Both the position numbers and the translations under genes were made by a program. A stretch of DNA of 64,000 nucleotides from Perognathus longimembris pacificus. Its lineage: Eukaryota; Chordata; Mammalia; Rodentia; Heteromyidae. This document shows, piece by piece, positions 11,501 through 24,800 of the stretch. The DNA is taken from positions 75,313,298-75,377,297 of the forward strand of contig NC_063167.1 in the NCBI RefSeq assembly GCF_023159225.1, in the 5' to 3' direction. The notes below the pieces were generated by a model. The model did not search any database. It was not told the origin of the DNA and saw nothing but the letters and a program-made list of their open reading frames with translations. The stretch's first letter is position 1, and each line of letters opens with the position of its first letter.

Positions 11501-14500
11501 CGCTAACATTCTTGTGTTCTGTTTTTAGGATTCAGGGTTACGATTTCACTATGTTGCTGCTGGAGAAAGAGGCAAACCACTCATGCTGCTGCTTCATGGA
11601 TTTCCAGAATTCTGGTAAATTTTCCCATTGGCTTTTTCTTTTGCATTAAAACCTGGTTTGTTGATTTACTCTATTCTGTGTTGTGATCACAAGAGTACCA
11701 CCAGTGGCATAGATTCTCTCACACTTCTGGAGACTACAAAGTCCTAGATGAAGGTGCTTGGAGTTGGTGGTATGGAACTCTCATTGTGACATCCCATGGC
11801 AGAAGGCAGAAGGGCAAGGAAGCAGGAAGTGACCTTGTCCTCTGAGAATAGATCCCTCCTGGCCTCTTTCCGGTCCCATCTTTTGATATGACCACAATGG
11901 CATTTGGCATGAGTTTTAGACAGAGCAAACATTCAGACCATAGCCCTTAGCACAGAACTTTTTTTTAGAAAACAATTTTATTTGTACACAGTAATAGTGG
12001 AAAGGAGTTTTCATTGTGATAATTCCATAGAAATGTACAATGTGCTTGGGACAAATTGACTCCTTCTTCTAATATCCCCATAACCTCTTCTTTCTCTTCT
12101 CACTTTTCAAACTGCATTTGGTGGCTTTAAACAGAATCATTTCCTTATAATCACTTTTGTCCTGTCTACAAACACTCCCATATGTTCCTGAATCACAGCA
12201 GTGGTTTTCTTTCTAAAGAAACCTACATACTATCATCATAAATTTTTAGCATTACAAAAAGTAGGTTTTAATGCCTCAGATTTCTGAAATAGTTTCCCAA
12301 CATTTTCTCTAGAGTAACTACTATGGTCAAAGTACAACACTGTAGTAGGCAATGAGATTCTAAACAAACCAAAGTCTTTGGGTGTTTGTTAGCAGGAAGG
12401 CTTTGACAAGGCTTAGAGTGGGTTGGAGAACAGAAAGAAGACTTGGGGTTGAATGCTTGGTGTAGCTGGCAGAGCACCTGCCAATGAGCAAAAACATCTA
12501 CTGAGTTCAAGTTCTGGTCTCGAAGAAAATAAGAATTGTAGAAACTAATATAAAGTATTTCCTTGTACATAACTACAGCTCATATGAACAAAGGGTAAAT
12601 TCAAGGCCTAACTTTTTCACATGAAGAGGAAAACCTAAAACCAACTACACTGATTATTATTGTCTATATTTATTTCTAGTGCTATAACAAAATACCAGAG
12701 ACTGAGTAACATAAAGGACAGAATTTTATTTCCCATAGTTCTAGAGGCCAGGAAGTTCAAGATCAAGGTCATGTGGGTTCATCTGGTGAGACCTAGTCTC
12801 TGCTTCCAAGATTGTGGCTCATTACTATATCCCTCAAGGGAGCCAATGTATTCTTACATGGCTGAAGAATGGAAAGGAAAAAAGAGTCTGGAGGGAGGGG
12901 GGTATGAGGGACGAGGTAACAAACAGTACAAGAAATGTATCCAATGCCTAATGTATGAAACTAACCTCTCTGTACATCAGTTTGATAATAAAAATTTGAA
13001 AAAAAAAAGAAAAAAGAAAAAAGGGTCCTGCTGTTCCCCTCTATTGCATCTATAAGATCAGTGGGCTCTGTCCTCATGTCTTTTTTTTTTTTTTTGCCAG
13101 TCCTGGTGACTTGAACTCAGGGCCTGAGCACCGTCCCTGAGCTTCTTTTTGCTCAAGGCTAGCACTCTACCACTTGAGCCACAGTGCCACTTTTGGCCTT
13201 TTATGTTTATGTGGTGCTGAGGAATTGAGCCCAGGACTTCATGCATGCTGGGCAAGCACTCTACCACTAAGCCACATTCCCACCCTGACCTCATGATTTA
13301 ATCACATCATCAGACCATTGCAGTTACCTAGGGGGAAATTTTCTATTCTCCATTGATCACACAGAGTCAAACAAGGAAAGATAAAGGCAGTGGGCACCCA
13401 GGACTCATGCCTGTAAGTAATCCTAGCTACTCGGGAGGCTGAGATCTGAGGATCCTGGTTCAAAGCCATCCTGGGCAGGAAAGTCCATGAAACTCTCATC
13501 ACCAGTTAAATACCAGAAAACTGGAAATACTGTTGTGGCTCAAATGGTAGAGTGCTAGCTTTGAGCTGAAGATCTCAGGGACAGTGCCCAGGACCAGAGT
13601 TTAAGCCCACGACTGACAGAAAAAAAAAAAAAGGAAGGAAGGAAGGAAGATAAAGGCAACACATCATTAAGCTTTTTTAAATGAACATCTCTAAAAGAGA
13701 TAGGTTGGCAAAAAGCAAAGCAGTGTTGGGTAACTAGGTCAAGAAATGGATGAAAAAAGATCCCATGTTCTCTAAGTCGACCTAAAGATACAGTATTTGG
13801 TGTCCTTTGAAAGGTCTGAAACAACAAGCTGTCCCCATATTTCTCCCTTTCACTCTCATGATTCTTAGAGTTCCACTATTAAAAACACTTCACCTCCTTG
13901 GGGCTGGGGATATAGCCTAGCGGCAAGAGTGCCTGCCTCGGATACACGAGGCCCTAGGTTCGATTCCCCAGCACCACATATACAGAAAACGGCCAGAAGC
14001 GGCGCTGTGGCTCAAGTGGCAGAGTGCTAGCCTTGAGCGGGAAGAAGCCAGGAACAGTGCTCAGGCCCTGAGTCCAAGGCCCAGGACTGGCAAAAAAAAA
14101 AAACAAAAACACTTCACCTCCTTCAGAGTTTTAAAGAGGTCATGTCACTCAAAGTCGCATTTACCATGCATATGGCCCTGGAATGTTAGTGTTTTATACA
14201 TGAAAAGGATTTCATGAACAAATGTACTAGAGATGTTAGTGTGATAGAAAGTATAGTCATTATAAAAAGGAATGGAGCTGGGCACTGGTGGCTCCCACCT
14301 GTCATCCTTGCTACTCAGGAAGCTGAGATCTGAGGATTGTGGTTCAAAGCCAGCCTGGGCAGGAGAGTCTTTGAGACTCTTATCCCCAGTTAACCCCCAA
14401 AAGCCAGGAGTGGAGTGTTGGCTCAAGTGGTAGAATGCTAGTTAGTCTTAAGCACAAAGTACAGGGACAGCACCCAGGCCTTGAGTTCTAGCCTCAGTAC

Positions 14501-16463
14501 TGGCACAAAAAATAAAAACTTTTTTTAAGAAAAGGAATTAAGGATGGCAAAGATCCATCCTCCTCCTTATTTTTCTAGAGCAGGAAGCCTGTGGGTGCCT
14601 CTTCCTGAGAAGACTCCCTTGGTGAAGATCCCCTCTCCGGATTTAGCTGCATGAATAAACATAAGTCATTTTCATCTGTTCTTCCATCTGGAGACAACCT
14701 AATTAGGTGGTGTAGAAAAAACTGCCTTCTGCATTTTGAGCATATGTGCGCAGCCTCACCTCAGAACGGAACATGACTGGCTCACAGCAAAGTGCTCCTT
14801 AGATGCAATCGTCCAATCTGCATAGAGTAACATGGGCAATGGATCCTGGCTTAGCCACATGTTAGCTAATCCAAAGTCAAAACATGTGAAAGACTTGTCA
14901 CATGATCCCCAGTGAATACTCCAGAAATGTGGCCGTCCACGAGTCCCTAATTCTAGAGATGATAATGACAACGAATAATGTTGACTGAGCCACATCCCAG
15001 GTATTCTCACAAGAGTTTTCCATGTGTCCTCCCAGGGGAGCATCATATCCTTGCTTCTGAAGTTGACCGTGCCAGAAAGTAAGGACCCTCTTGTTCTTTG
15101 AAATTTACTGCTGATCTCTACCATGTGGCCTCAGTCCAAAAGCCTGATAACATACATGGATTTCTTTTTTACCCCTTCAAATTTCACATCTTCTACAAAG
15201 ATTCAAGGTGTTAGAAACCCCAGCAACCATATGGGAATGCCTTATTTGAACATGTTAAATCGCCATCCTAATATCTAAATATTTAGATATTTACTTACTT
15301 AGATAATTATTTAAATGAGCTTTATTTCGAATGCTTGGGAAAGTGATACTTACTTCAATAATTACCCATTCTCCTATTCCTTCTGAAACTTTGATCTCTT
15401 TACATGTGGAACAATCTACACAAACATAAAAATAATTCTACAAGAACTTCCCAGAAAAGGAATGTGATATGTTTTTGATACAGGGAGGAAGCTGCTTTGT
15501 GTTTTATCTTTGGATGATAGCTTTGTATATGTTTTTCATACTATTGCTCCATTATTCACTCATTATCAGTCTTTTTGCAAAACTGAAATGCCTGATGAGT
15601 CTTCTTTTTCTTTTTTCCCCAGACCTGAGGCTTGAACTCTGAGCCTGGGTGCCGTCTCTGAGCTCCTTTTGCTGGGGGCTAGTGCTCTACCAAATGAACC
15701 ACAGCTCCACTTCCAGCTTTTTCTGTGATTAATTGAAGAGTCTCACAGACTTTTCCTGCTTAGGCTGGCTTCAGACTGCAATCCTCCAATCTCAGCCTCC
15801 TGAGTAACTAGGATTACAGGCATGAGCCATGGGCACCCAGCATGAAATACATGATTATTCTTGTACAGGTTCTAGAAGCTTCCGTGGTCAGTACAGATTA
15901 GGAAGGGCCCAGCACTGGCCCTGGGACATTTGCCTCATTTGCTCTAGTAGTCAATCAAGTCTTGAATGTGTCCAAAAGGGATCTCATTGTTGTGAGAAAT
16001 ACTCAGGCCCTTTCACCCTGTATATTAGGAAGTACACTCATATATTAGAAACTCACAATTATTGATAGGAACAAGTCCCCTATAATTATCAAATCCAGCC
16101 TTTCTCACTCCAGCCTGAGCCTTGCTATAACGTGAAACAACAGCACACTCAAAGAACTTAGTTGCTCAAAGAAACCACTTAATGTAATGCATTGGCCACT
16201 AATCTGAAAGCAACCTAGTTGCTCTGAGAGTCTTAAGCAACTACATGCAAATTACTGCTAGTAAAATACCTCTTTTTGAGTATGTCATACCCCAGATCAG
16301 GATTTCTATGTTGATGCTCATTCATTCTGTCCTTCCTTCTAATGAACACGTCTGTTACTCTCTTCAGTGGGTCTAGTCCATTCCACTCAGGTGATCCAGA
16401 AAAACTCAAACAAAACCTGAGATGTAAGTTTCAGCATGAATCTTTCTTTTTTTCTTTTCTTTT

Positions 16464-16509
<46 letters not shown>

Positions 16510-17730
16510 TTCCTTCCTTCCTTCCTTCCTTCCTTCTTGCTTGCCTGCTTTCTTGCTTCCTTTCTTTTCCTTTTCTTTCTTTCATTTTCTTCTCTTTATA
16601 TTTCTTTCTCTTTCTTCCTTTGTTCCTTCCTTCCTTTCTTTTGTACATTCTTTCTTTTTCCCCTTTTCTCTTTCTCTTTCTTATTCTCATTTTGGAAAAC
16701 TTTATGCATGACATTTCAAAACCAATTTTAATTTTCACCACAAGTATAAATGTTATCCCTCTACCAATTAAGTTTGGCCTAAATCCACATAGACTATAAG
16801 CTTGTTTGTCTACCCTGTATGTCAGAAATACTGGATAGAGTGAAACAAAATGACCCTCGGTTGGTGGAGTGTGTGAAAGTGCTTTGGAAAGAGAGGCACG
16901 CCATACACGTGTAATATGTTCTCTGCATGCATCATCACTGCCTAAGAATAGCTGTGACAAGTGGTGAAATTTAATACATTCATGGTCCTCAGAAACAAAA
17001 TCCTGGGGCTTTCTTATAATTCAAAGGAAATGGGAAAGAAGATACACATCTGTGAGAACTTGAGCTAAATTAGTGCCAAATGAGGCTGTTTGTTGGAGGA
17101 TGCTTTTCTTTTTCTCTTGAGCTCTCTTCTCTCTCTTCACCTCAATTTGCATCCCTTTTAAAAATATTTTGAGCTGACCCAGGCAATTTCTGCGAGCCAT
17201 TTTCATCTCCAGCTGTGAGGAATGCGTGTGTCATCACTCATTGCTGAAGCAAGAAAAAGGCTTTTGGTGCAGACAGCTGAGCACAGAGGCCACAGACAGA
17301 GGCCTTTCTCTGTGATGGAGATATAAGGATACTTGCATCTTTAAGTGGCTGCCCTTGTAGAACCTGTAGCCATTAAGAGTAGTAACTGAAGCCAGTAGCT
17401 CACACCTGTCATCCTAGCTGCTCAGAAGGCTGAGATCTGAAGATTGTGATTCAAAGTCAGGCCTGGCAGGAGAAGTGCATGAGACTTTTATCTCCAATAA
17501 ACTACCAAAGAGAAAAAAGAACGAATGAAAGAAAGAATGGATGAAAGAAAGAATGAGAGCATGTGAGAGCGAGAGAGCAAGAGCAAGCGAGAGAGAGAGA
17601 GAGAAAGGGAGGGTGGGAGGGAGAGAGGGAAGGCAGGTAGGCCAGAAGTAGAGCTTATTTCAGGTGGTAGAGCACTAGTTTTGAGCAAAAGAAGCTCAGG
17701 GGCAGTACCAGGCTCTGAGTTCAAACCCCA

Positions 17731-17780
<50 letters not shown>

Positions 17781-20700
17781 AGAAAGAGGTTGATTTCTCC
17801 CAACTGCCCCTGCAATTATCCTAAAGTTACTATCCAGAAATAAAGTGCATGACAATAGTGGTTTATTTATGCTATTTTCAGGATTACAGCTTCCATGGCA
17901 TGTCTCATTCTTGTATCAAGGAATTCTTTTCATTGTATGAATGACATGCCTATCCATCTATCACCAGAGTGACTTCTTTTCAGTTTAGAGATAAAGTATG
18001 AATCACAATATATTATTAGTTATAAATTCCAGTAAGAAGAAACTTGCAAAGTATTCTTCTGTAATTGAATAAAATATTCAATTGCCTATTTCTTACAATT
18101 ATTTAGGATGTTGTTCAGTTCCATTCAATGTTAACAGTCATAGATGCTTCTGTTTTCGTTTTTGTGCTGGTCTTAGGGCTTGAACTCAGCGCCTTGGCAC
18201 TGTCCGTTAGCTTTCTAGCTCAAGGCTGGCACTTTACTACTTAGCCACAGCTCCATCTCTGACAAATCCTCGTTGTAGATTGGAGATGCTATCACAACTA
18301 TGTGTGTCAGAGTCTATCTCTTATATAAGGTGATGGACTTGTTATATTTTTCTTACTGCCTGACATCACTTCCTCTGGTGATCTCTTCACTATGGCTCTA
18401 GAATCCCTGTGTTTGTCTAGCACACTTTAGAAAGTTCCAGACAACAATCTCCTGCTTATGGACTAGGAATGTGGCTTAGTGGTAGAGTGTATGCCTAGCA
18501 TGCATGAAGCCCTGGGTTCGATTCTTCAGTACCACAAAAAGAGAAAAGACCAGAAGTGGCAATGTGGCTCAAGTGGTAGCATGCTAGCCTTGAGCAAAAG
18601 CAGCTCAGGGATAGTGCCCAGGCTCTGAGTTCAAGCCCCAAGACTGGCAAAAAAAAAAAAAAAAGAAGAATCTCCTGCTTAGGTTATGTCAGGTAATTTC
18701 ACATGTGTTTTCCTGAACAGGTGTACATGAACATGCTTTTGCAGGATGCAAATTTTGAGTTCTATAACACAGAGAGTCATTTTGAAAAAGCTGTCTTTTC
18801 CAGTTAGTTATCCAAATAACAATAAGGAAGTAAATAACTAATAATAATAAGAAGAAAGGAAGGAATTTTACTTATGTGAAGAAGGTTTCTTGAGTTTCTA
18901 TATTTTCAGCTGGTTCTGTGCTTCTCTAATGAAGTATGAGGGTATGCCTGTTTCAACAAGGGCCTTCAGGGCTTGCCTATACTGCTATGGCCATTATGAC
19001 TGGCCACTGCAGGGCCGTTTTGGTTGCTCAGTGTTTTGAATATGACTGTTGCTTGTACTGACGGGTTATGATTGATTCACAGAAGAACTTATACTACAGA
19101 CATGATTTTCTTACATGGCTGTTCTACTGGATTATTCTAGTGACAGCCTCTGTTTACATCCCAGGCATAAACTATTATAAACTATTATAATTACTAAAAA
19201 CAGCAAGCCCCACTTGATAGTGGAAAAGGTAAGCAAAATCAGCTACAGGAAAAATATATTTTTTAAAATCTAATAAATATATCCATTTAGAGAATCAAAT
19301 ATTTTTGTAGCAAATGTTCTGTTTTGTTTATATTACTGTAATCAAAGCCCTGGCCAGATAAGCATTCATATGTTTTGATAAAACTTTCAAACTCATCTAC
19401 CCTTTTGTTGCTGTAAGACATTTTTATCACATAATTTTATTGTCAAAGTGATGTACAGAGGGGTTACAATTAATAATTAAGGTAATAAGTACATTCCTAT
19501 CAAACTTGTTACCCATTCTAGGTATGAGACTTTTATCATCCATTTATTCTGTCTAGAAATTCAGGTGGCAGAATCTGTAACTGCTCTTAGTACAAATTCC
19601 CTTTTTGTTGTAAGCATCTTTTAAGAGAAGCTTACAAAGTTGATATATTAAATACATGTATATAGGAAGGGTGACATTGATCAAGATGCACTGTACTTAT
19701 ATTCTGACTTGTTGAACTGAAACTCCTTTGCATAGCTACTTCAAATATGATATATACTATATACTATATTGTATATAAAATATCAAGTAGTGTCTGGTAT
19801 TTTGTAGCTTCCGTAAATACTTTGCTGGAGCTGGTAGCAGGTAAAATAATTTTAGTGAAGATTGTTAGCAATTCTTTTTTTGTATTTTTTTCTTTCTTTC
19901 TTTCTTTTTGCCAGTCCTAGGGCTTGAACTCAGGGCCTGAGCACTATTCCAGGCTTCTTTTTGCTCAAGGCTAGCACTCTACCCCTTGAGCCACAGCGCC
20001 CCTTCTGGCCTTTTCTATATATGTGGTGCTGAGGAATCGAACCCAGGGCTTCATGTATACGAGGCAAGCACTCTTGCCCCTAGGCCATATTCCCAGCCCT
20101 CTATTTATTTATTTTTATAAATATCTAACCTTTTTCCAAGTAAGGAATTTCTTAGAATTTTCCACTTAATGTGACTCTTTGGTTTTCATGTTTGATTTTG
20201 AGGCAAGGTTGTTTCTATTCTGGCCAGGATGGGTGTGAAGTCCTGGGTTCAAGTCATTTCTCCTGTGAAACTAGCTAGGGCTACTGTCACTCTTTGTTAC
20301 TTGGTGCTTTTGCTGTCTCTTTTTTTCTTTTACTGCAGGTATTCTTGGCGTCACCAACTGAGAGAATTTAAAAGTGAATATAGAGTTGTCGCACTGGATT
20401 TGAGAGGCTATGGAGAAACAGATGCTCCCATTCATCGAGAGAATTATAAACTAGACTGCCTAATTACAGATATAAAGGATATTTTAGATTCCTTAGGTAG
20501 GTTACTTGTTGTTTTTTAAGTATTAATTCTTTTTAAGGAACATTTCGCAAGTTGAGAATTTCTTTCTCTTCTTGGAAGGATGCCTTTTTCATTTTTGCTG
20601 GGTGCCATCAGATTGGTCTTGGCTATTCGACCCCAAATATTTATAGAGGAAAGTTAAACTAATGCCATCTTAATTGCCTAGTTAAAGATGACTTTCAAAG

Positions 20701-21796
20701 TTTATTTTAAAAAATAGACATTTCTAACCAAACACCAGAGGCTCACGCCTATCATCCTAGCAACTCAGGATGCTGAGATGTAATGATAAAGGTTCAGGAT
20801 CAAGGATCAGTGACACGTAGCCATCCATGGTCATTTATTCCTGTGTTCATGAATGTGTATAGCCATCAAGAAATAGTAGCAAAGCGCATGGCCAAGTCTC
20901 ACACCAAAGATACAACAAAGCATACTTCTACAAGACTAGCCTTGAACTCATAACTCACCATCTGTTTCTCACAAGTGCTGGGATTACAGGTGTGAACCAA
21001 CATGCTTGGTCTAAGGTAGTTAATTTTTTAGATAGTAATCTAATCTTCCACACTCCCTTTAACTAATATCTTCCTGCTAACATCAACATGTTAAGGAAAC
21101 AATATAGTGAGAAACACCATGAAATCAAAGACCTTTTCTATATTGATCTAACAAGAGCATATCTATTTCTATAATAATCTAATACCCACAGCCAACAATT
21201 TTAGAGAAGCAAAAATGGATGGGATCTAAGGTGTCAACATGAAGTGTCATTAATGAGTCTAATCACAGTAAAATAGACTCAGATCCTAGTTTCAGGCAGT
21301 TAGCTTCATTCAGATTTTGTGATAAATCTATTCAACTAGGCCTAATTTATCATCTCAAAGGTTGTGCTTGTGTGCACGCATGCATGCCTGCGTGCATGCA
21401 TGTGTGCGTGTGTTGATGGTAAGAATTTTTCAAAAGGAGTAATGTAATTTTAAGTGTTCCAGGAATAAATGACAAATCCCATCTATACAAGGAAAATCCT
21501 GTAGGAATCTCTAGTAATCCATATGTTAAGCCTTATGTAAACTACCATTATAATTACATGAAATGGATCTTACACAGTTATGATAATGTCCTTTAATGAC
21601 AGGATTGATTCTGGGAAATACCTGTTCAGTAGTTTGGTCTTTGTGCAAATAGCTCAGTGTATACTTACATAAACCTAGATAGTATAGGTCATTTACTTAG
21701 TGTGGCCTATTGATGACATAGTCAAGAGACTTAGTAAACGCAAGATGCATGAGGTTAGTGCAGTCATCACACAGCATCTGGTGTTACAGTAAATGT

Positions 21797-21877
<81 letters not shown>

Positions 21878-24800
21878 GCCAGTCCTGGGGCTTGGACTCA
21901 GGGCCTGAGCACTGTCCCTGGCTTCTTTTTGCTCAAGGCTAGCATTCCACATCTTGAGCCACAGCGCCACTTCTGGCTTTTTCTATATTTGTGGTGCTGA
22001 GGAATCAAACCCAGGGTTTCATCTATGCTAGGCGAGTACTCTACCACTATGCCACATTCCCAGCCCAGTAAATAGTTTTTGTAATTAGGTCTATACTCTA
22101 AAATAACAGTAACAGGATAATACACTAAGCATATAAATGAACTAATTAGTTAAGTCATTCATTTTTCTGTACTGCGTACAATTATGTCATACTTTTATTC
22201 AACTGAGCAGTAGGATTTGTTTATATCAGCATCACCACAAACACCCAGGAATGGACTGTGCTGTATTAGTCAGGACAGCTATGTCACTTGCTGATAGGAA
22301 TTCTTCAGCTCCATTATAATCTTATGGGACCACCATTACATAATCCAGCATGATGGAAATGTCATTCTGTATCAGTTACTGTATATAACTGAGGCTGAAG
22401 GAAGACTTTGTACTAGTTCAGTTTGACTTTATACTTCCAAATGAATGACTATGATTATGATATTGGATTTATACAATTAGGGAGAAAGTTACTTCTTGGA
22501 AATAAGGATTTATAAAATGAATCTTAATGGGACATTTATAACTTACTATACCTAGTGTTTTCTCAGTATTAAAAAATGATTCCATAATATCTCATTTATG
22601 ACCTAACTAAACTGAGTCTTTACCATAGTTTCCAAATTCTGGTCTATTAAACCAGAGCTTAGATGTCAATTTCAGATTGACATCTTCCTGGGGAAGATTT
22701 TGAATCTGTAAGTAGATCATGGGACCTGGGCATCTAATTTTAACTGTATTTTTTTTAATCTTTTCTTTTTTGGTACTGGGGGATAAACCCAGGACATTGC
22801 ACTTGCTAGGCCAGTGCTTTGCCACTGAGCTACATCCCAGCCTTCCACCTCAATTTTGTAAAAAGCTATCTAGCTGACTTTGACATACAGACAAGTTTTG
22901 GAACCACTGAACTCAATATTTTTATTTTTATTTTTGTGTGTGTGTGTCAGTGCTGAAGCTTGAACTCAGGGCCTGGGCACTGTCCCTGAGCCTTTTCAGT
23001 TCCAGGCTTGTGCTCTACTACTTGAGCCATACCACTACTTCTGACTGTTTTGTTGCTTAATTGGAAATAAAAGTTGCACAGACTTTCCTGCCTGGGCTTG
23101 CTTCAAACTCTAGTCCTTAGAGCTTAGCCTCTTGAGTAGCTAGGATTATCAGCATTAGCCACTGGCGCTCCCCTCTCAATATATTTCTAAAAGTATATTA
23201 TTCATAGAGCAAATAGAATAGAAAGGTAAGGAAGAAGGTTCTAGAAGGATAATGATTTTATATGAGAAAATTATGCACCTACTTGTCTCTTTTCAATTAC
23301 ATGAACATTTTCCCCCTTGGTTACAGGGTATAGCAAATGTGTTCTGATTGGCCATGACTGGGGGGGTATGATTGCTTGGCTAATCGCCATCTGTTATCCA
23401 GAAATGGTGATGAAGTTGATTGCTATTAACTTCCCTCATCCAAATGTCTTCACAGGTGAGTCTGAATTTTCATTAAAACATATCTGCTAATGGGACAACT
23501 CACTATTGTCACTAACATTTAGGATTAATAAAAACAGCAAAAATTTGGCTCATATAATCTTTTCAAAAATTAGCTGACATGGGCTGGGAATGTGGCTTAG
23601 TGATAGAGTCCTTGCCTAGCATGCATGAAGCCCTGGGTCCAATTCCTCAGTACCACAGAAACAGAAAAGACCCGAAGTGGCACTGTGGCTCAAGTGGTAG
23701 ATTGTTATCCTTGAGCAAAAGCAGCTCAGGGACAGTGCCCCAGGCCCTGAGTTCAAGCCCCAGGATTAGCAAAAATAAAATAAAATTAACTGACTAAATG
23801 GGAACCATTGGTTCACACCTATAATCCTAGTTACTCGAGAGGCTATAATCTAGAGGATCACTGTTCAAGACCAGCCTTGGAAGAAAAGTCCATGAACCCT
23901 GACCTCCAAAATACCAGGGAAAAGGCAGGGCTACAGTAGGGCTCAGTTTGGTTGAGCACCAGACACATCCAGGTATGGCCAAAATAAAATAAATAAGCCA
24001 TAACAGCACATGGCAATGTCAGATACCTTGGTGTAGCTGCCTTGGGCTTGCTGGGCAGCCGTGCAATCCCTTGAGTTAGACCCTTTTTGCCTTAGTTATT
24101 GTCAAGATAAAGTCTTGCTTTGTGCCTGGGCTGGCCTAGGCTATGATCTCCAAGTTGTGCTTCCCCATGCAACTGGGGATGACAGGCTTGAGCCACTGCA
24201 CCCAGCTATTGCTTGAAATGAAGTCTCACAAACTTCTTTTTGTCAGGCTGGCCTCAAACCATAATTCTCTAATCTCTACCCTCAAATTAGCCAGGATTAC
24301 TGGCTTGAGCCACTGTGTTCATAAATTAGTTTTCAGCTATAATGACTCAAGCAAGCCTGTGCTCCTAGCTGCTTGGGAGGCAGAGATCAGGAGATTACAG
24401 TTTGAAGTCAGTTTTTGAGACACCATCTGACCTAATGGATGGGCATGGAAGCACACTGCCTATTGTCTCAGCTTCAGGAGAGGTGCAAGGGCAGTACAGT
24501 GGCACATGCCTGTCATCCCCACAAACACAGAAAAGCACAAAAATAAGAGGACTGACGTCCAGGCCAACCTTCAAAAATGACCAAGGCAAAAAGAGACTGG
24601 AGGTATGACTCAAGTGGTAGAGCACCTTCCTGTCATACACAAGGTCTCCCTGAGTTTAATCCTCACCACTGCCAAAAACTTAAAAAAAATACAACTTATT
24701 TATTCATTCAATCAAACAGTTGCAGGAATCCCAAAGTCCTTAAGACTATTGTATTTGGGTCTGCAACAGAACTGCTTGATGTATACTGTATATTTCATCA

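Larger units (their letters stand above)
8387..11528 (+). other. EPHX4 intron 1
   Basis: It holds a (TG)n run (8491-8533), a long GGA/GA polypurine tract (9203-9445), an ID-like fragment (about 9700-9765), two type 2 SINEs (9887-10144, 11215-11443) and a (TCC)n with an ID fragment (10305-10395). A stretch at about 10185-10300 shares a repeat with 25500-25620. The segments 8534-9180 and 10400-11190 show nothing recognisable. Confidence 0.75.
11615..20338 (+). other. EPHX4 intron 2
   Basis: It holds MaLR-like LTR pieces (11690-11945, 12660-12870), an L1 3' end (12900-13020), several SINEs, the 16441-16685 polypyrimidine tract and an L1 tail (19425-19545). No recognisable content was found in 12000-12400, 14523-15600, 15845-16440, 16690-17385, 17780-18155 and 18682-19425. 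An open frame on the minus strand at 14756-15124 has no family I can name. Confidence 0.7.
20497..23326 (+). other. EPHX4 intron 3
   Basis: It contains a partial B1-like head (20725-20780), an antisense B1-like monomer (20925-21012), TG/GC-rich repeats (21365-21415), a SINE with a (CT)n tail (21795-22066), an ID monomer (22752-22843) and a type 2 SINE (22935-23178). Positions 21012-21365, 21420-21790 and 22074-22750 show nothing recognisable. Confidence 0.7.

Noticed and set aside
14756..15124. 122-codon minus-strand frame in EPHX4 intron 2
   Set aside because: No recognisable motif, splice context or promoter. It could be chance or an unrecognised old repeat.
16342..16960. Phe/Ser-rich and Lys/Arg-rich open frames
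   Set aside because: Translation of the TTTC/TTCC polypyrimidine tract.
20229..20519. 96-codon frame including EPHX4 exon 3
   Set aside because: The first 36 codons are intron. The CTGCAG acceptor at 20333-20338 sets the exon start.
23581..23660. tRNA-like sequence with A/B-box resemblance (and at all ID-type SINEs)
   Set aside because: These are tRNA-derived SINE units with A-tails and target duplications, not tRNA genes.
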